DNA of 64,000 nucleotides from Streptomyces sp. NBC_01283 (GCF_041435335.1 NZ_CP108430.1:9148001-9212000), one strand, 5' to 3'. Positions 18,626-30,084 are shown, counted from the first letter of the stretch. Translations and numbers: made by a program. The notes: generated from the sequence alone by a model not told the origin.

Positions 18626-20413
18626 TCACTTCCCGTGCAAACCCCTGCGGCGACGTCCGCGAAGCACCAGCACGCCGCCGGCAGCGATGACCAGCAGGCC
18701 ACCGATGGCGCTGTACGTGGCGACAGCGTTGCTCGCCCCGGTGGAAGCCAGGTCGCCGGACGTGCTGTGCGGGGTCGGCCGGCCGACGCGTGCGCCGATC
18801 TCCCCCTGCGCACGGGTGCCGGTAGTGCCGGAGGCGGAGACAACCGGCGTGGGGGCGGTCGGCGTGGGGGCGGGCGTCGGCTTGTGAGCGCCTGCGGTCC
18901 CCGACGCGGGCTTCAGCTGAAGAGTCGTGATCGAGTACGGCGGCAGCGTCTGTGCGGCCGCCGTGCCCCGCTTCGCCGTCGTCAGGGCGGTGTCTCCCTT
19001 GGCATACGAAACGGTCGTGACCGCCCCTGCCGCCGGGGTGTATCCGGCGTACGAGAGCGACACCTGCGCCGCGTTCTGCGGGCTCTTGTTGGTCAGCATG
19101 ACGTTCAGACGGCCGGTGCTGTTCCGCACCGCGTGCACAGCAACCGACGAGTTGCGCGAGGACGACTTGACCATGGTGTCGCCGGGCTTCGCCAGTGCGG
19201 TCAGTGAGCGGATGCCCCAGTAGGTGGGGAAGGGCGTGTCGCGCGGCGGTTCGCACTTCCCCCCGACGCAGGTTCCGGCGGAGAGCACACCCCCGTCCTG
19301 GTAGTCGGTCTGGCCGTGGACGGTGGTGGGTGCTTGGTCCGTGCCGTTGTGCAGGTTCCACCAGTCCACATGGGTGGCACCCTGCTCGAACCAGGTCATG
19401 TAGGTGTCCGGCGCGAACAGGGCTGCGGCCTGGCTGGTCTGGGCGGGCGAGCCGACGGCGCCGTTCTCGGTGACCGCGATCTCCATCGAAGCGGCGCGCG
19501 AGCCCGCGTACTTGGCGATCAGTGAGCGCAGCGAGGACGTGACACCGGCGATCCGGGAGGGGGTGTTCAGCAGGTCGGCCGTGGTGGTGCCGCCCGGATA
19601 CCAGTGGACGATGGTGAAGTCGATCGACTTTGCCGCGATGGAGAGCACCGTGTTGTTCCAGTCGGCGCTGTCGCCGGGGGCCTTCTCCTTGTCCGGCCAG
19701 TAGCCGGGGGTGGTGAGCACCGCTCCGATCTTCACCTTCGGGTCCACGGCCTTCATCGCCTTCGCGTAGGCGACCAGGTTCTTCGCGTACTCCTTCGGGC
19801 TCTTGTCGGCGTGCGTGTCGTTTTCCCAGCCCTTGCCGTTGCCGTAGTGCCCGTTGCCGTAGACCTCGTTGCCGATCTCCCAGTACTTCACGCCGTAACC
19901 CTTGTCGACGTTGGCGTACTTGACCCAGTCGGCGGCCTCCTGGGGGGTGCCGGAACCGTAGTTCGCGGTCAGGATCGGCTGGGCGCCGACCTTCTTCGCG
20001 GTGGCCATGAAGTGGTCGAAGTCGGTGTTGGAGGGGATCCAGCCGCTGCCGTCGCCGTAGGTGTGGGTCTTCCAGTGGTAGTCGTCCGCGCCGGAGCCGC
20101 CGGGAAAGCGCAGCTGCCGAACTCCCGCGGCCTTCATCAGCGATGTCACCTTGGCGTCCCCCATGTGCTCGTCGCCGTAGCCCGTGTTGAGGCCCACACC
20201 ACTGCTGGGGACCGTGCCCAAGGAGGTACCGGCATCCACACGGATGTCGACGGTCGGCGCGGCGCCCGCACTGGGCGCCAGGGCGCCGACGCCGACCGAG
20301 GCGGCGAGCGCCGCCACCGCCCCCGCGGCAAGGCGCCGGCGCATCCGGCTACGGCGGGGCGTGCGATCCCAAGGCATCGGCTGCTCGGCGGGTCTCGGGT
20401 CGTCTGATGACAC
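18626..20413 (-). CDS. Secreted, wall-anchored glycoside hydrolase (alpha-L-arabinofuranosidase type)
   Basis: This 595-residue protein has an Arg-rich N-terminus, a hydrophobic signal segment at about 28-50 and an AGA cleavage region. The TIM-barrel domain contains WEIGNEV with acid/base Glu183 and IAVTENGAV with nucleophile Glu316. These fit clan GH-A retaining hydrolases such as GH51/GH39 alpha-L-arabinofuranosidases. A Pro/Thr linker (about 510-525) leads to a sorting signal LASTG at 555-559, a hydrophobic helix and an Arg-rich tail. LAXTG is the class E sortase motif of Streptomyces. The GTG at 20413 has GGAG eight bases upstream. It should act on arabinose-containing plant polysaccharides at the cell surface. 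Confidence 0.87.
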   Translation of the reverse strand: MSSDDPRPAEQPMPWDRTPRRSRMRRRLAAGAVAALAASVGVGALAPSAGAAPTVDIRVDAGTSLGTVPSSGVGLNTGYGDEHMGDAKVTSLMKAAGVRQLRFPGGSGADDYHWKTHTYGDGSGWIPSNTDFDHFMATAKKVGAQPILTANYGSGTPQEAADWVKYANVDKGYGVKYWEIGNEVYGNGHYGNGKGWENDTHADKSPKEYAKNLVAYAKAMKAVDPKVKIGAVLTTPGYWPDKEKAPGDSADWNNTVLSIAAKSIDFTIVHWYPGGTTTADLLNTPSRIAGVTSSLRSLIAKYAGSRAASMEIAVTENGAVGSPAQTSQAAALFAPDTYMTWFEQGATHVDWWNLHNGTDQAPTTVHGQTDYQDGGVLSAGTCVGGKCEPPRDTPFPTYWGIRSLTALAKPGDTMVKSSSRNSSVAVHAVRNSTGRLNVMLTNKSPQNAAQVSLSYAGYTPAAGAVTTVSYAKGDTALTTAKRGTAAAQTLPPYSITTLQLKPASGTAGAHKPTPAPTPTAPTPVVSASGTTGTRAQGEIGARVGRPTPHSTSGDLASTGASNAVATYSAIGGLLVIAAGGVLVLRGRRRRGLHGK

Positions 20414-20818
20414 GTAATGCTCCGATCAGGGTGTTAACTCAGAGGGCGTAACGCCGCTGACCACGGCTCGCCCTCGTCGGTACGCCCCTAAGTGGCCACT
20501 CAGAGCGGAAAGGTTGCCGTCTCAATCGTTCTTTTCGCCGAGACGCGGTCGCACCGTCTCACCGGACCCGGTGATCCCGTGCCCCGGTGCCCCGGTGACA
20601 CGTCCGGGCTCCCTTCCCACCTCGACGGCGCGAACCACCACATGCTTCCGGCCGCACACCGCCCCGCGGTGGCCGAGCGGCTGAAGCCGGCGGGTCATGA
20701 GGTTGATCATCGCGAGAAGCGGCCGCGGCTCTTCGCTTACGGAGACCTTGAGCTGAATGTCTGCCGCAGCCGCGAGGTTTTCCTCATCTACGTCCAGATG
20801 ATGAGAGTCCACGAAAGA
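20414..20818. other. Intergenic region between the two glycosidases
   Basis: This holds the upstream region of the wall-anchored hydrolase. Open frames on both strands (20492-20863 and 20522-20812) show no recognisable domain and overlap each other, so I do not call a gene. Confidence 0.4.
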
Positions 20819-20853
20819 GAGGAACCCCAGCCGACGCGTGGCTGGGGTTCCTC
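20819..20853 (-). terminator. Hairpin downstream of the GH62 gene
   Basis: A perfect 14-bp stem (arms 20819-20832 and 20840-20853) with a seven-base loop lies about 100 bp beyond the stop of the GH62 gene on the minus strand. It probably ends that transcript before the next hydrolase. Confidence 0.75.
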
Positions 20854-20956
20854 AAGGCGGTGAGTATCGGTCAGCAGGTGGAGTTACCCATGCCGTAGAC
20901 AGCTCGTCCACGCGGCGGCGGACCGCACCCGTCGCGATCACCGTGGATCAGGCGGG

Positions 20957-23008
<2,052 letters not shown>

Positions 23009-23118
23009 TCAAGCTGAACGACTGCCCCTCGCGCCAGCGTCTCCAGATCTCATCCTGCTGAGTCGGCGAAGAGCGGTCTGGTACATGACCGAATCAGCCT
23101 GGGTGTGTTCGGCGGTGC

Positions 23119-24546
23119 TCAACTGTTTGTGTGTCGAGAGGGTGCCGCCTGTGGTGTTGGTGCTTGAGCCAGGCGTGAGGCGGTCGTGTCGTCTCCTTCC
23201 TGGTGGGCTGACCGCCGGGGCAGCCGCGACGCGGGCAGCAGGCCGAGAGCGGCGAGTGAGGCCAGGATCAGCAGAGTGGAACTCATGGTTGTAACAGCCG
23301 AGCCGGTTGCGCTGGCCGCGATGGCGATGCCGAAGGTCGGCCCGATGTTCATGGCGGTCTGCTTGAGCCCGCCGACGACTCCGGCGTACCCGGGCGGCGC
23401 GTCACCGACGACGGTCCCGGTGGCGGTGACCATCACGGTGGCGAACCCGGCACCGATGGCGGCAAAGACTGCAGCCATGGCCATCCATGTGCTGGCGGGA
23501 CCGAGCCGGGACAGCCCCGCGATGCCGACCACGACGAGGACCGTACCGGCGGTCGCGGTGCGGCGCGCACCGTACCGGCGCAGTGCGGTGACCGCGGCGG
23601 GTGAGCCGAGGACCATGAGCACAGTCAGCGGGAGCACGCGCAGACCGCTGGCGAGTGGGTCGAGGCGAAGTACGTCCTGGAGGTAGAACGTGGCCCTGAA
23701 CAGCGCGCCGAACACGCCAGCGGTGGTGACCAGCAGGATCGCCATCGACGCCGTCACCGATACGGACCGCACTACGGCCGGTGGAACGATCGGGTGCGTG
23801 GTGCGGCGTTCGTGCCAGGTGAGCACCGTTGCGACGCCGATGACGGCGAGGAATTCGAGCAGGGTCGGCGCGGCGGTCCATCCCCGCGCGGGTACATCGG
23901 ACAAGGCGTGGACCAGGATTGCGAGCGCGACCGCTAGCAGGCCCGCGCTGGTGAGGTTGAGCCGTGGAGAGTTGGCACGTTGAGGTGCCGGCGTCCGTAC
24001 GGCGACGGCGAGAACGGCGATGACGAACGCGAGGGGCACGTTGACCCAGAAGGCGGCGCGCCATCCCAGATGAGCCACGAGAACACCGCCCAGGAGCGGA
24101 CCGGCCCCTGCCGCTACCGCGATCGCACTGGTGCGGATGGCGATCGGCTTGCCGAGCCGGTCCGCGGGATACGCCAGCCGTAGCAGCGCGAGCGTCGCAG
24201 GTTGTAGGAACGCGGCGAACCCGCCCTGCACCGCGCGCAGGACGATCACCCAACCGACGGCCGGCGCGAGCGCGATCCCGGCCGAGGCAGCCCCGAAACC
24301 GAGGACGCCGACGAACAGGATGCGCGGGTGCCCGTACCGATCCCCGAGGCGCCCGGCGATCACGAGTAACGCGGCCACGGCGACCAGATAGCTGGTGCTC
24401 GTCCACTGGATCTGCGCCACGCTCGCGCCGAGATCACGCTGCATGCCGGGTTGCGCCATGAGCAGGATGGTTCCGTCCAGTGCGACGATCATCGCGCCGA
24501 CCACGCTGACCAGAAATGCAATCTGCCGCTGTGCGGGTGCGGTCAT
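23119..24546 (-). CDS. MFS drug efflux transporter (DHA2-like)
   Basis: This 475-residue membrane protein has roughly fourteen hydrophobic segments. It has the DHA2 hallmarks VVGAMIVALDGTI in TM1, LGDRYGHPRI between TM2 and TM3, and QGGFAAFLQPATLAL near TM4. Such proteins export drugs or dyes with protons. The ATG overlaps the TetR stop by four bases, so the two genes form one operon under the TetR operator at 25199-25235. It may be the payload of an old transposon. Confidence 0.88.
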   Translation of the reverse strand: MTAPAQRQIAFLVSVVGAMIVALDGTILLMAQPGMQRDLGASVAQIQWTSTSYLVAVAALLVIAGRLGDRYGHPRILFVGVLGFGAASAGIALAPAVGWVIVLRAVQGGFAAFLQPATLALLRLAYPADRLGKPIAIRTSAIAVAAGAGPLLGGVLVAHLGWRAAFWVNVPLAFVIAVLAVAVRTPAPQRANSPRLNLTSAGLLAVALAILVHALSDVPARGWTAAPTLLEFLAVIGVATVLTWHERRTTHPIVPPAVVRSVSVTASMAILLVTTAGVFGALFRATFYLQDVLRLDPLASGLRVLPLTVLMVLGSPAAVTALRRYGARRTATAGTVLVVVGIAGLSRLGPASTWMAMAAVFAAIGAGFATVMVTATGTVVGDAPPGYAGVVGGLKQTAMNIGPTFGIAIAASATGSAVTTMSSTLLILASLAALGLLPASRLPRRSAHQEGDDTTASRLAQAPTPQAAPSRHTNS

Positions 24547-25199
24547 GAGGTCACCGGGCCGAGGTGGGCGTCCAGAACTGCCGCGATGAGCCGGTCGCGT
24601 TGGTTGTCGTCGGGGTCACCGTCCAGCGGTGGGGCGCCGAGGGCGAGTTGCAAGCTGCCCCAGGCCCACAGCTGGGCGATGCCGTGCAGGTTTGACCACA
24701 GCGCGGCGGCGGTCACCGCAGGCGGCGGTCCGGCCTCGTTCGGCCCGTCGGCGCGTCGCGCGGCATCCCGCTCTGATCGGCATCGGGCGACGAGTCCGGT
24801 GAAGTGTCCGAACAGCGGGAGGGTCGACTCGCGCAGCCTCGGTTGGTCCGATGCCTGCGCCGCGCCGTCGAGCAGGTCGTGCCGCCACATGAGTTCGAAC
24901 ATGCCGCGGCGTTCCAGTGCGTACCCGACGTACGCCCGCGCGAGAGCCTCCAACTGGCCGCGCGGTGTGGTCGTGCCGACGACCGCGGCCTCGAACATGG
25001 CTGCTAGATCCTCGAAGCCGCGACGGCCGATAGCCGAGAGCAGCGCGTGGTGCGTGGGGAAGTACCGACGCGGCGCCCCGTGCGACACCCCCGCTCGCCG
25101 GGCTATTTCCCGCAGGCCCACGGACGCGGAGCCCTCGGTCAGCACAAGGTCGACCCCGGCATCGATCAACCGCTCCCGAAGGGAGCTCTCATCAGTCAT
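24543..25199 (-). CDS. TetR family regulator of the efflux operon
   Basis: This 218-residue protein has a TetR N-terminus. The first helices read RERLIDAGVDLVLTEG, and the HTH reads LREIARRAGVSHGAPRRYFP (about 29-48). The C-terminal ligand domain contains a TetR_C-like FELMWRHDLL segment. It starts inside the edge of a long inverted repeat, so it probably represses itself and the MFS gene and is released by the exported drug. Confidence 0.9.
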   Translation of the reverse strand: MTDESSLRERLIDAGVDLVLTEGSASVGLREIARRAGVSHGAPRRYFPTHHALLSAIGRRGFEDLAAMFEAAVVGTTTPRGQLEALARAYVGYALERRGMFELMWRHDLLDGAAQASDQPRLRESTLPLFGHFTGLVARCRSERDAARRADGPNEAGPPPAVTAAALWSNLHGIAQLWAWGSLQLALGAPPLDGDPDDNQRDRLIAAVLDAHLGPVTS

Positions 25200-25235
25200 A
25201 GACAGTGTCTACTATGCATTCGTAGACACTGTCTA
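25199..25235. promoter_or_regulatory. TetR operator candidate
   Basis: The 14-bp arms TAGACAGTGTCTAC and GTAGACACTGTCTA are exactly complementary with a 9-bp spacer. Each arm is itself a small palindrome (GACAGTGTC, GACACTGTC). The site touches the TetR start codon, so the transcript must be almost leaderless or start further upstream. Confidence 0.8.
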
Positions 25236-25260
25236 CTCATTGAGTGAGTGGTCATTATGC

Positions 25261-25680
25261 TCAGCGGGTGGCGGGGTCCGCCTCGGCTCGCTCGCTCACG
25301 GCGGCACGCTGACCGGGAATGGTCACGCCTGATAGGTCGAGGCGCTTGTTCATGCCGAGGCGGAACGTGCCGTACGGGTTGATGTTCGACCAGAACCGCG
25401 CGGTCAGCCCACGCCGGTCCTCGTCGCTCAGCTTCTTCGCCTAGGCCGGCTCGGCGAGTACCCGCTGAAGCAAGCAGGGTGTTGATATGTACGAGACCGC
25501 TCTGGAGCAGGTGCAGGGCGAGGATCGAGGTCTCGGCGTGTTCCTTGTCCGGGCCGCTCAGGGCGCCGTCCTTGCCGTAGTGCGGGACGGTGCTCGCGCT
25601 GTTCCAGTTCTCCACAACCTGGAGCCCGCCGTGGACCTCCCGGCGGAGGCCGGGGCTGGGGGTTTGGCAGGTCGGCCTGC
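25261..25680 (-). pseudogene. C-terminal remnant of a Tn3-family transposase
   Basis: Read across two frames, this matches the end of Tn3-type TnpA proteins. REVHGGLQVVENWNSAS is followed by HYGKDGALSGPDKEHAETS and LALHLLQSGLVHINTLL. After a frameshift it continues with AKKLSDEDRRGLT, FWSNINPYGTFRLGMNKRL and a stop. A TAG replaces the expected Trp codon just before AKKL. The catalytic DDE core is missing. It flanks the TetR/MFS pair opposite a resolvase remnant. Confidence 0.82.
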
Positions 25681-25681
25681 G

Positions 25682-26575
25682 TCAGGCGCTGACGAAGTGT
25701 TCGACGGGGTTGAGGTAGGGGAGGTCGTCGAGGGACTGGTCGGTGAAGAAGCGGGTCATCAGGTCGGCGAGGTCGCTGTCCCGTTCGATCTGGACCAGGT
25801 GGTCGGACTCCTTGATGGTGGTGAAGCGGGCTGCGAGGCCCTCGGCGACACCTCGTCCCACGGCGGGTGGGGTGATGGTGTCGTGTTCGCCGGTGAATAC
25901 CAGGGCAGGGGCGGTGATGGCCGGGTGGGGCAGGCTCCATGGGTGTGTCAGGAGACGTTCGTGGTGGGTGATGTCCATGGCCAGCTCGCGCTCGGTGAGG
26001 CTGGCGAACCTCTGCCCCATGAGGCGGGCTACCGCGGCCCGCCGTCGCACGACTCCGTTGCCGGGCGGGGCCATGAACTGCTGGACCATGTCCTGGGCCA
26101 TGGCGTCGAACAGCCCGTCGTCGGCCATGCGGCGCCATCGTCTGGCCGACGCGACGTACTCGGGGGAGACCTCCGTCGCGGTGCCGCCCAGCATCAGCCG
26201 GGCGATTTTGTCCGGGTGTCGTTGGGCGCAGCGCAGGGCGATGGAGGCGCCGAAGCAGGCGCCGAAGACGTTGACGCGCCCCAGGGCCAGCGTGTCGGTG
26301 GCATGGCAGACGGTGTCGGCGAGGAAGTCCATGCCGTACTCGACCGGCAGAGGGTCCGCGCAGCCGTAACCGGGCAGCTCCAGGGTCAGCACGGTGGCGT
26401 GCGGCAGCAGCCACCTCTCGTAGCGCAGCCAGGAGAACCGGTCTTGCGAGGAACCGCCGAGGACCACGACGGGCTCGGTGGCCGAGCTGCCCGCCGAGGC
26501 GGTGCGGGCCACGAACCGGAAACCCTCAAAGGCCAGTTCGTGCTCTGTTGTCTGAATGTCGGTGCTGTGAGACAT
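25682..26575 (-). CDS. Alpha/beta hydrolase
   Basis: This 297-residue protein has an alpha/beta hydrolase fold. The nucleophile elbow GACFGAS is unusual because Cys replaces the common Ser-type context (G-A-C-F-G-A). The acid is in FTGEHDTITPP and the His in ESDHLVQIERD. A Cys nucleophile would make it resemble dienelactone hydrolase-like or biosynthetic cyclase members. I chose the ATG at 26575; the longer frame continues into the divergent glycosyltransferase region. The gene is divergent from the glycosyltransferase by 154 bp. Confidence 0.78.
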   Translation of the reverse strand: MSHSTDIQTTEHELAFEGFRFVARTASAGSSATEPVVVLGGSSQDRFSWLRYERWLLPHATVLTLELPGYGCADPLPVEYGMDFLADTVCHATDTLALGRVNVFGACFGASIALRCAQRHPDKIARLMLGGTATEVSPEYVASARRWRRMADDGLFDAMAQDMVQQFMAPPGNGVVRRRAAVARLMGQRFASLTERELAMDITHHERLLTHPWSLPHPAITAPALVFTGEHDTITPPAVGRGVAEGLAARFTTIKESDHLVQIERDSDLADLMTRFFTDQSLDDLPYLNPVEHFVSA

Positions 26576-26729
26576 CCCGCCTGTATACCGTCGGCGGCCG
26601 CTCGCCGAGGGCGTTCTCCGGGCCGGTTCATCCGTGCGGGCGTCAACCCCGCCTCGCCTGTCCGCTCTTCTAGGCGAGGCAGGGGTGCCGCGCCGCTGCC
26701 GCCGGGCCGGTGCCTGCATACTCGGCCGC

Positions 26730-27959
26730 ATGCGGACACTGCTGGTCACATGGGGCACGACGGGGGACGTGGTCCCCTACATCGGCCTGGGCGTGCGGCT
26801 GAAGGCCGCGGGGCAGGAGGTCGTGGCCGCCACCTCCGCGCGCCACGCAGCCGCCTTCCGCCGCCACGGCATGCCGGTGCACGTGCTTGCGCTGGCCCGG
26901 CAGGAGCAGTCCGCGCTGGCCGCCGACCGGTGCGACCGGTGGCAGAGCCCGGCCCGGCTCCGGCGCCGGATGCACAACGCCCAGGACATCGCCCACGTGA
27001 TCGCCCGTGGAGTCCTCGACGCTGCCGGGCAGGGCGTGGATGCGATCCTCGCGCACCCGCTGGCCCACCCCTTGTGTGCCGTGATCGGCGCGGGAACCGG
27101 CCTGCCCTGTACCGGAATCTACACGGCGGCCCCCGGGATGCTCCTGCCCCGGCTCGGCGTCGGCAGCGCGATGCCTGCCCACAGCTACCGGCTCGCCGAG
27201 CGCCTGGCCCAAACAGCCATGAGCCCGCTGTACGCTCCCGCCCTTTCCTGGATCAGACGCGAGCTCGGGATGCGGCAGCACAAGAGCGGCACCCTCGCCT
27301 CCGTCCTGCGCGCCCAGCGCGTGCTGCACGGATACAGCAGCGCATTGCTGCCCCAGGACACCGCTCTGCCCGAGGGCCACACATGCGTGGGGTACTGGTG
27401 GCCGGCCCCAGAGCCTGGCTGGCGTCCCGAGCAACCCCTGGCTGACTTCCTTGCCGCGGGACCCGCCCCTGTGTACTTCGGGTTCGGCAGCGTCTCACCG
27501 GGCTCCGCACAGCAGCTGAGCGCCACGATCAAACAGACTGTCCGCAGCCTCGGGATCCGCGCGGTGGTGCAAACTGGCTGGCAGGGCCTGGACGTCTCCG
27601 GCACTGACATCCTGACCATCGGCGAATGCCCCCACCACTGGCTCTTTCCCCGCATGTCCGCCCTGGTCCACCACGCCGGGCCCGGAACCGTGGGGGCCGG
27701 CCTACGCGCCGGAGTCCCGGCCCTACCGGTGCCCCTCGCACTCGACCAGCCCTTCTGGGCTCGCCGTCTGACTGCCCTGGGCCTGGCCCCCACCTTCCTC
27801 AACGCACGCCGTCTGACCGCACGGAAACTGGCCGAGGCTCTGCACACCACCCTGCATGACGAGCGGTATCGCAACCGGTGCTTGGAACTCTCAAGGATCA
27901 TCGGCACCGAAGACGGAGCGGCAGCCACTGCCGCATCGCTCTCCACCCGTCGGCGGTAG
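26730..27959 (+). CDS. GT1-family glycosyltransferase
   Basis: This 409-residue protein is a GT-B glycosyltransferase of the macrolide/sterol type. The N-terminal acceptor domain starts with LVTWGTTGDVVPYIGLG. The C-terminal nucleotide-sugar domain has YFGFGSVSPG and the donor motif HHAGPGTVGAGLRAGVPALPV, followed by DQPFWARR. These are the PSPG-like features of sterol- and natural-product glycosyltransferases. Start at the ATG at 26730, where the fold begins. It is divergent from an alpha/beta hydrolase, but no biosynthetic partner is visible, so the acceptor is unknown. Confidence 0.86.
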   Translation: MRTLLVTWGTTGDVVPYIGLGVRLKAAGQEVVAATSARHAAAFRRHGMPVHVLALARQEQSALAADRCDRWQSPARLRRRMHNAQDIAHVIARGVLDAAGQGVDAILAHPLAHPLCAVIGAGTGLPCTGIYTAAPGMLLPRLGVGSAMPAHSYRLAERLAQTAMSPLYAPALSWIRRELGMRQHKSGTLASVLRAQRVLHGYSSALLPQDTALPEGHTCVGYWWPAPEPGWRPEQPLADFLAAGPAPVYFGFGSVSPGSAQQLSATIKQTVRSLGIRAVVQTGWQGLDVSGTDILTIGECPHHWLFPRMSALVHHAGPGTVGAGLRAGVPALPVPLALDQPFWARRLTALGLAPTFLNARRLTARKLAEALHTTLHDERYRNRCLELSRIIGTEDGAAATAASLSTRRR

Positions 27960-28578
27960 CCGAGGGCTCCGCTGACGGGATTCACAACTGAAGGACGCCC
28001 CGCCGTGCGCGCGACTACGCATGTCAGTAGAGAAGGTCGGAGAAGGTCACAGCGGCATACAGGTGACCGAGGCTGCGTGCGGGACGGCTTCGGCAAGAGC
28101 GCCGCGGACCTCGTTCCCCTGAACTCAGGGAATGCGCTCGCGTAACACTTCGCGATCTTGCTCGCTGCTCAAGGGCGCGCCACTGCGAGCACGGCGCCGA
28201 GACGCTTGTCCTGGCTGCCCGCAACCCTGATCAGACACCGCGCCCAGAACGCGTGATCGTCCGGGCCTCGTACGGGGCCGGGAAGCAGGCCTAGACGGCG
28301 TGTTGAGCGAGAGACGCTGCGGCAGTTCAGCAACAGACACCTTGCTTCAGAGGCCCCGTTTGAACCCGATCATCTTTCCGATGGTGACCATGGGATCGGT
28401 CGATGGGTGCTCGCAACGCTGACCAGATTCTGGCCATGGGCGCTCCAGGCGGTCCTGGTTGTGAGCATTGGGGTATTCCACTGTCCTGACGTGCTGACCC
28501 ACCGTGTGCGTATGTGATTTGCTTTCCATGTAAGCGTGTTGGGGCAGGGGTGTCTTATGCCAGTGGAGGCGGGAAGAG
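27960..28578. other. 0.6-kb region without a recognised gene
   Basis: No gene is supported. The right end should hold the promoter of the truncated DUF2637 gene at 28579. Short frames show no domain. Confidence 0.4.
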
Positions 28579-28680
28579 GTGCCTGTTGTTTTAAGTAGGA
28601 CGCAGCGGATCCTGATCGGTGTGGTCGTGGCCGGTGCGGTCGTCATCGCCGGCATCGGTTTCGCGGGATCGTGCACATCC
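28579..28680 (+). pseudogene. N-terminal fragment of a DUF2637 (Spd-like) membrane protein
   Basis: The GTG-started frame begins with LSRTQRILIGVVVAGAVVIA and then GIGFAGS. This is the first membrane helix of DUF2637 proteins, which are common on Streptomyces plasmids and integrative conjugative elements. The similarity stops abruptly after about 34 residues and unrelated sequence follows. GGAGGCGGGAAGAG lies upstream as a possible RBS. It is the trace of a conjugative element. Confidence 0.65.
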
Positions 28681-28799
28681 CAGCGTGTCCAAGGGCTGGG
28701 CCGACGGCGGTTACCAGAACGCCCCACGGCGGCGAAGACACGGAACACGGGTCGGCCGCCCCGTGCGGATGGCGCCGCGGCTGACCCCGTAGCCGTGTG

Positions 28800-28940
28800 C
28801 GCCGCACCGTCGCCGAAGCGCGCGACCGGCACGTCGGCCGGCCGGTCGCCCACCCCGTCGATAGGATCGAATACGCCCGGCACCTCAAATCCCAAGGCGA
28901 CTCCCTCGGCGTAATCGCCGCCAAAACCGGCACCCCACGT
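28800..28940 (+). pseudogene. Recombinase C-terminal HTH fragment
   Basis: One frame reads RPVAHPVDRIEYARHLKS followed by QGDSLGVIAAKTGTP. This matches the C-terminal helix-turn-helix of serine recombinases of the Hin/resolvase group. Nothing of the catalytic domain precedes it. With the resolvase piece at 22.8 kb it may derive from the same transposon family. Confidence 0.55.
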
Positions 28941-29305
28941 CCTCGGGCGGGTCGAAGCCCTCGGCGGCCAGGTCCACCGAGCGGTATTGGGCGACGTGGG
29001 CGCCACGGCCGCAGCCGTGGTCCAGGAGAACTGGGAGTTTCCCGTGCTGAGTTGGTGCAGGGCCCAGACGAGGTGTTCGACACCGGGTGCGTAGCAGGGC
29101 GAGTTCACCAGCGTGCCATCCACGATCAGCGCGGCGTCCTTGCGAAGCCGCCTGTGTTGCCGACGGGGAGCGCGGGTCCGAGCTGGCCGATGGTGCGGTC
29201 GGCTGCGGACGTCAACGCCCCGAACGGCGGTGCCAGTTGGCGCCTCGCTCTGGTGTGCCGCTGCAGCGTGGCGCTGCTGGGCTTTACCCGGAGGGGCGTT
29301 CGGTC
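28941..29305. other. Decayed stretch with methyltransferase-like and transposase-like scraps
   Basis: On the minus strand one frame contains KLPVLLDHGCGRGAHVA, like motif I of a methyltransferase. Another contains DAALIVDGTLV, like the DDE region of an IS5-type transposase. Neither extends far. I call no gene. Confidence 0.35.
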
Positions 29306-29890
29306 TCAGGTGTCCGCACCTGTGCCCACGAGGCGCCATGCCAGTTCGTCGATCAGTTTGTCGACGGAGTGCGGCGCGAGCAGGTCCGGCACGGTCAGGT
29401 CGTCCACGATCAGGCCGACCATGGCGAGATACATCAGGATCACGGCGGTCCGGTCGCCCGGTAGGCCAGCGTCCAGATGGAAGCTGATGTTGCCGTCGAG
29501 CTGGGCGGTGAAGAACCGGGTGAGCTCGGCGTGCAGTTCGGGGCGGCGGGTGGCCTCCAGGCGCAGCTCCATCAGGGCGAGCCAGCTGCTGCGGTCCGCG
29601 CGCATGCGGCCGAGGAGCTGCTTGAGAAGGGTGGCGACCAGTTCGGCGGAGGCCTTTTCGCTCATGGTGTCGGCCAGTTGGGATTCCTCGGGCGTTAGAC
29701 GTTCCTGGATGCGGGTCATGACCTGGGCCAGCAACTCGGCGCGATTGGCGAAGTAGTTGGTAGTGGTGCCCTTGGGAACCTCGGCCTGAGTGTCGACCGC
29801 GCGCAGGGTCAGGCCGCGTGAGCCCTCGCGGGCCAGGACCTCGATCGCGCCGTCGAGCAGGGCGGCTCGTCGTGCGGGGTTTTGACGCAT
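29306..29890 (-). CDS. TetR family transcriptional regulator
   Basis: This 194-residue TetR protein begins RQNPARRAALLDGAIEVLA. Its HTH is LRAVDTQAEVPKGTTTNYFA, where the TTTNYFANRAELL ending is a common TetR variant. The C-terminal domain (LLGRMRADRSSWLALMELRLEA) resembles the TetR_C group linked to small redox enzymes. The ATG at 29890 has GGAAGGAAA upstream. It is divergent from a DHFR-like reductase by 194 bp and probably controls it. Confidence 0.9.
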   Translation of the reverse strand: MRQNPARRAALLDGAIEVLAREGSRGLTLRAVDTQAEVPKGTTTNYFANRAELLAQVMTRIQERLTPEESQLADTMSEKASAELVATLLKQLLGRMRADRSSWLALMELRLEATRRPELHAELTRFFTAQLDGNISFHLDAGLPGDRTAVILMYLAMVGLIVDDLTVPDLLAPHSVDKLIDELAWRLVGTGADT

Positions 29891-30084
29891 GACATTTTCC
29901 TTCCGGAATCCCGTTGACGCCACTGCGGATGCAGTACTACGTTCTAACCACTTCACTCAGAGTACCGCACCAAGCCGGGCACCTGCCGCTGAAAGGCCAG
30001 ATGACAGACCCCATCACGCACTTCACCAAAGATCACCGCGCCGAAGCAGGATGCGGCCCCGGATCCGACCACGAGGAGACCCCC

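Noticed and set aside
20492..20863. Opposing open frames of about 100 codons
   Set aside because: Both lack domain similarity and overlap each other; a terminator lies in the middle of the region.
25487..27445. 652-codon plus-strand open frame
   Set aside because: It is antisense to the alpha/beta hydrolase and out of frame with the glycosyltransferase; no domain.
28347..29339. 330-codon minus-strand frame
   Set aside because: It mixes unrelated scraps and runs opposite the DUF2637 fragment; no coherent protein.
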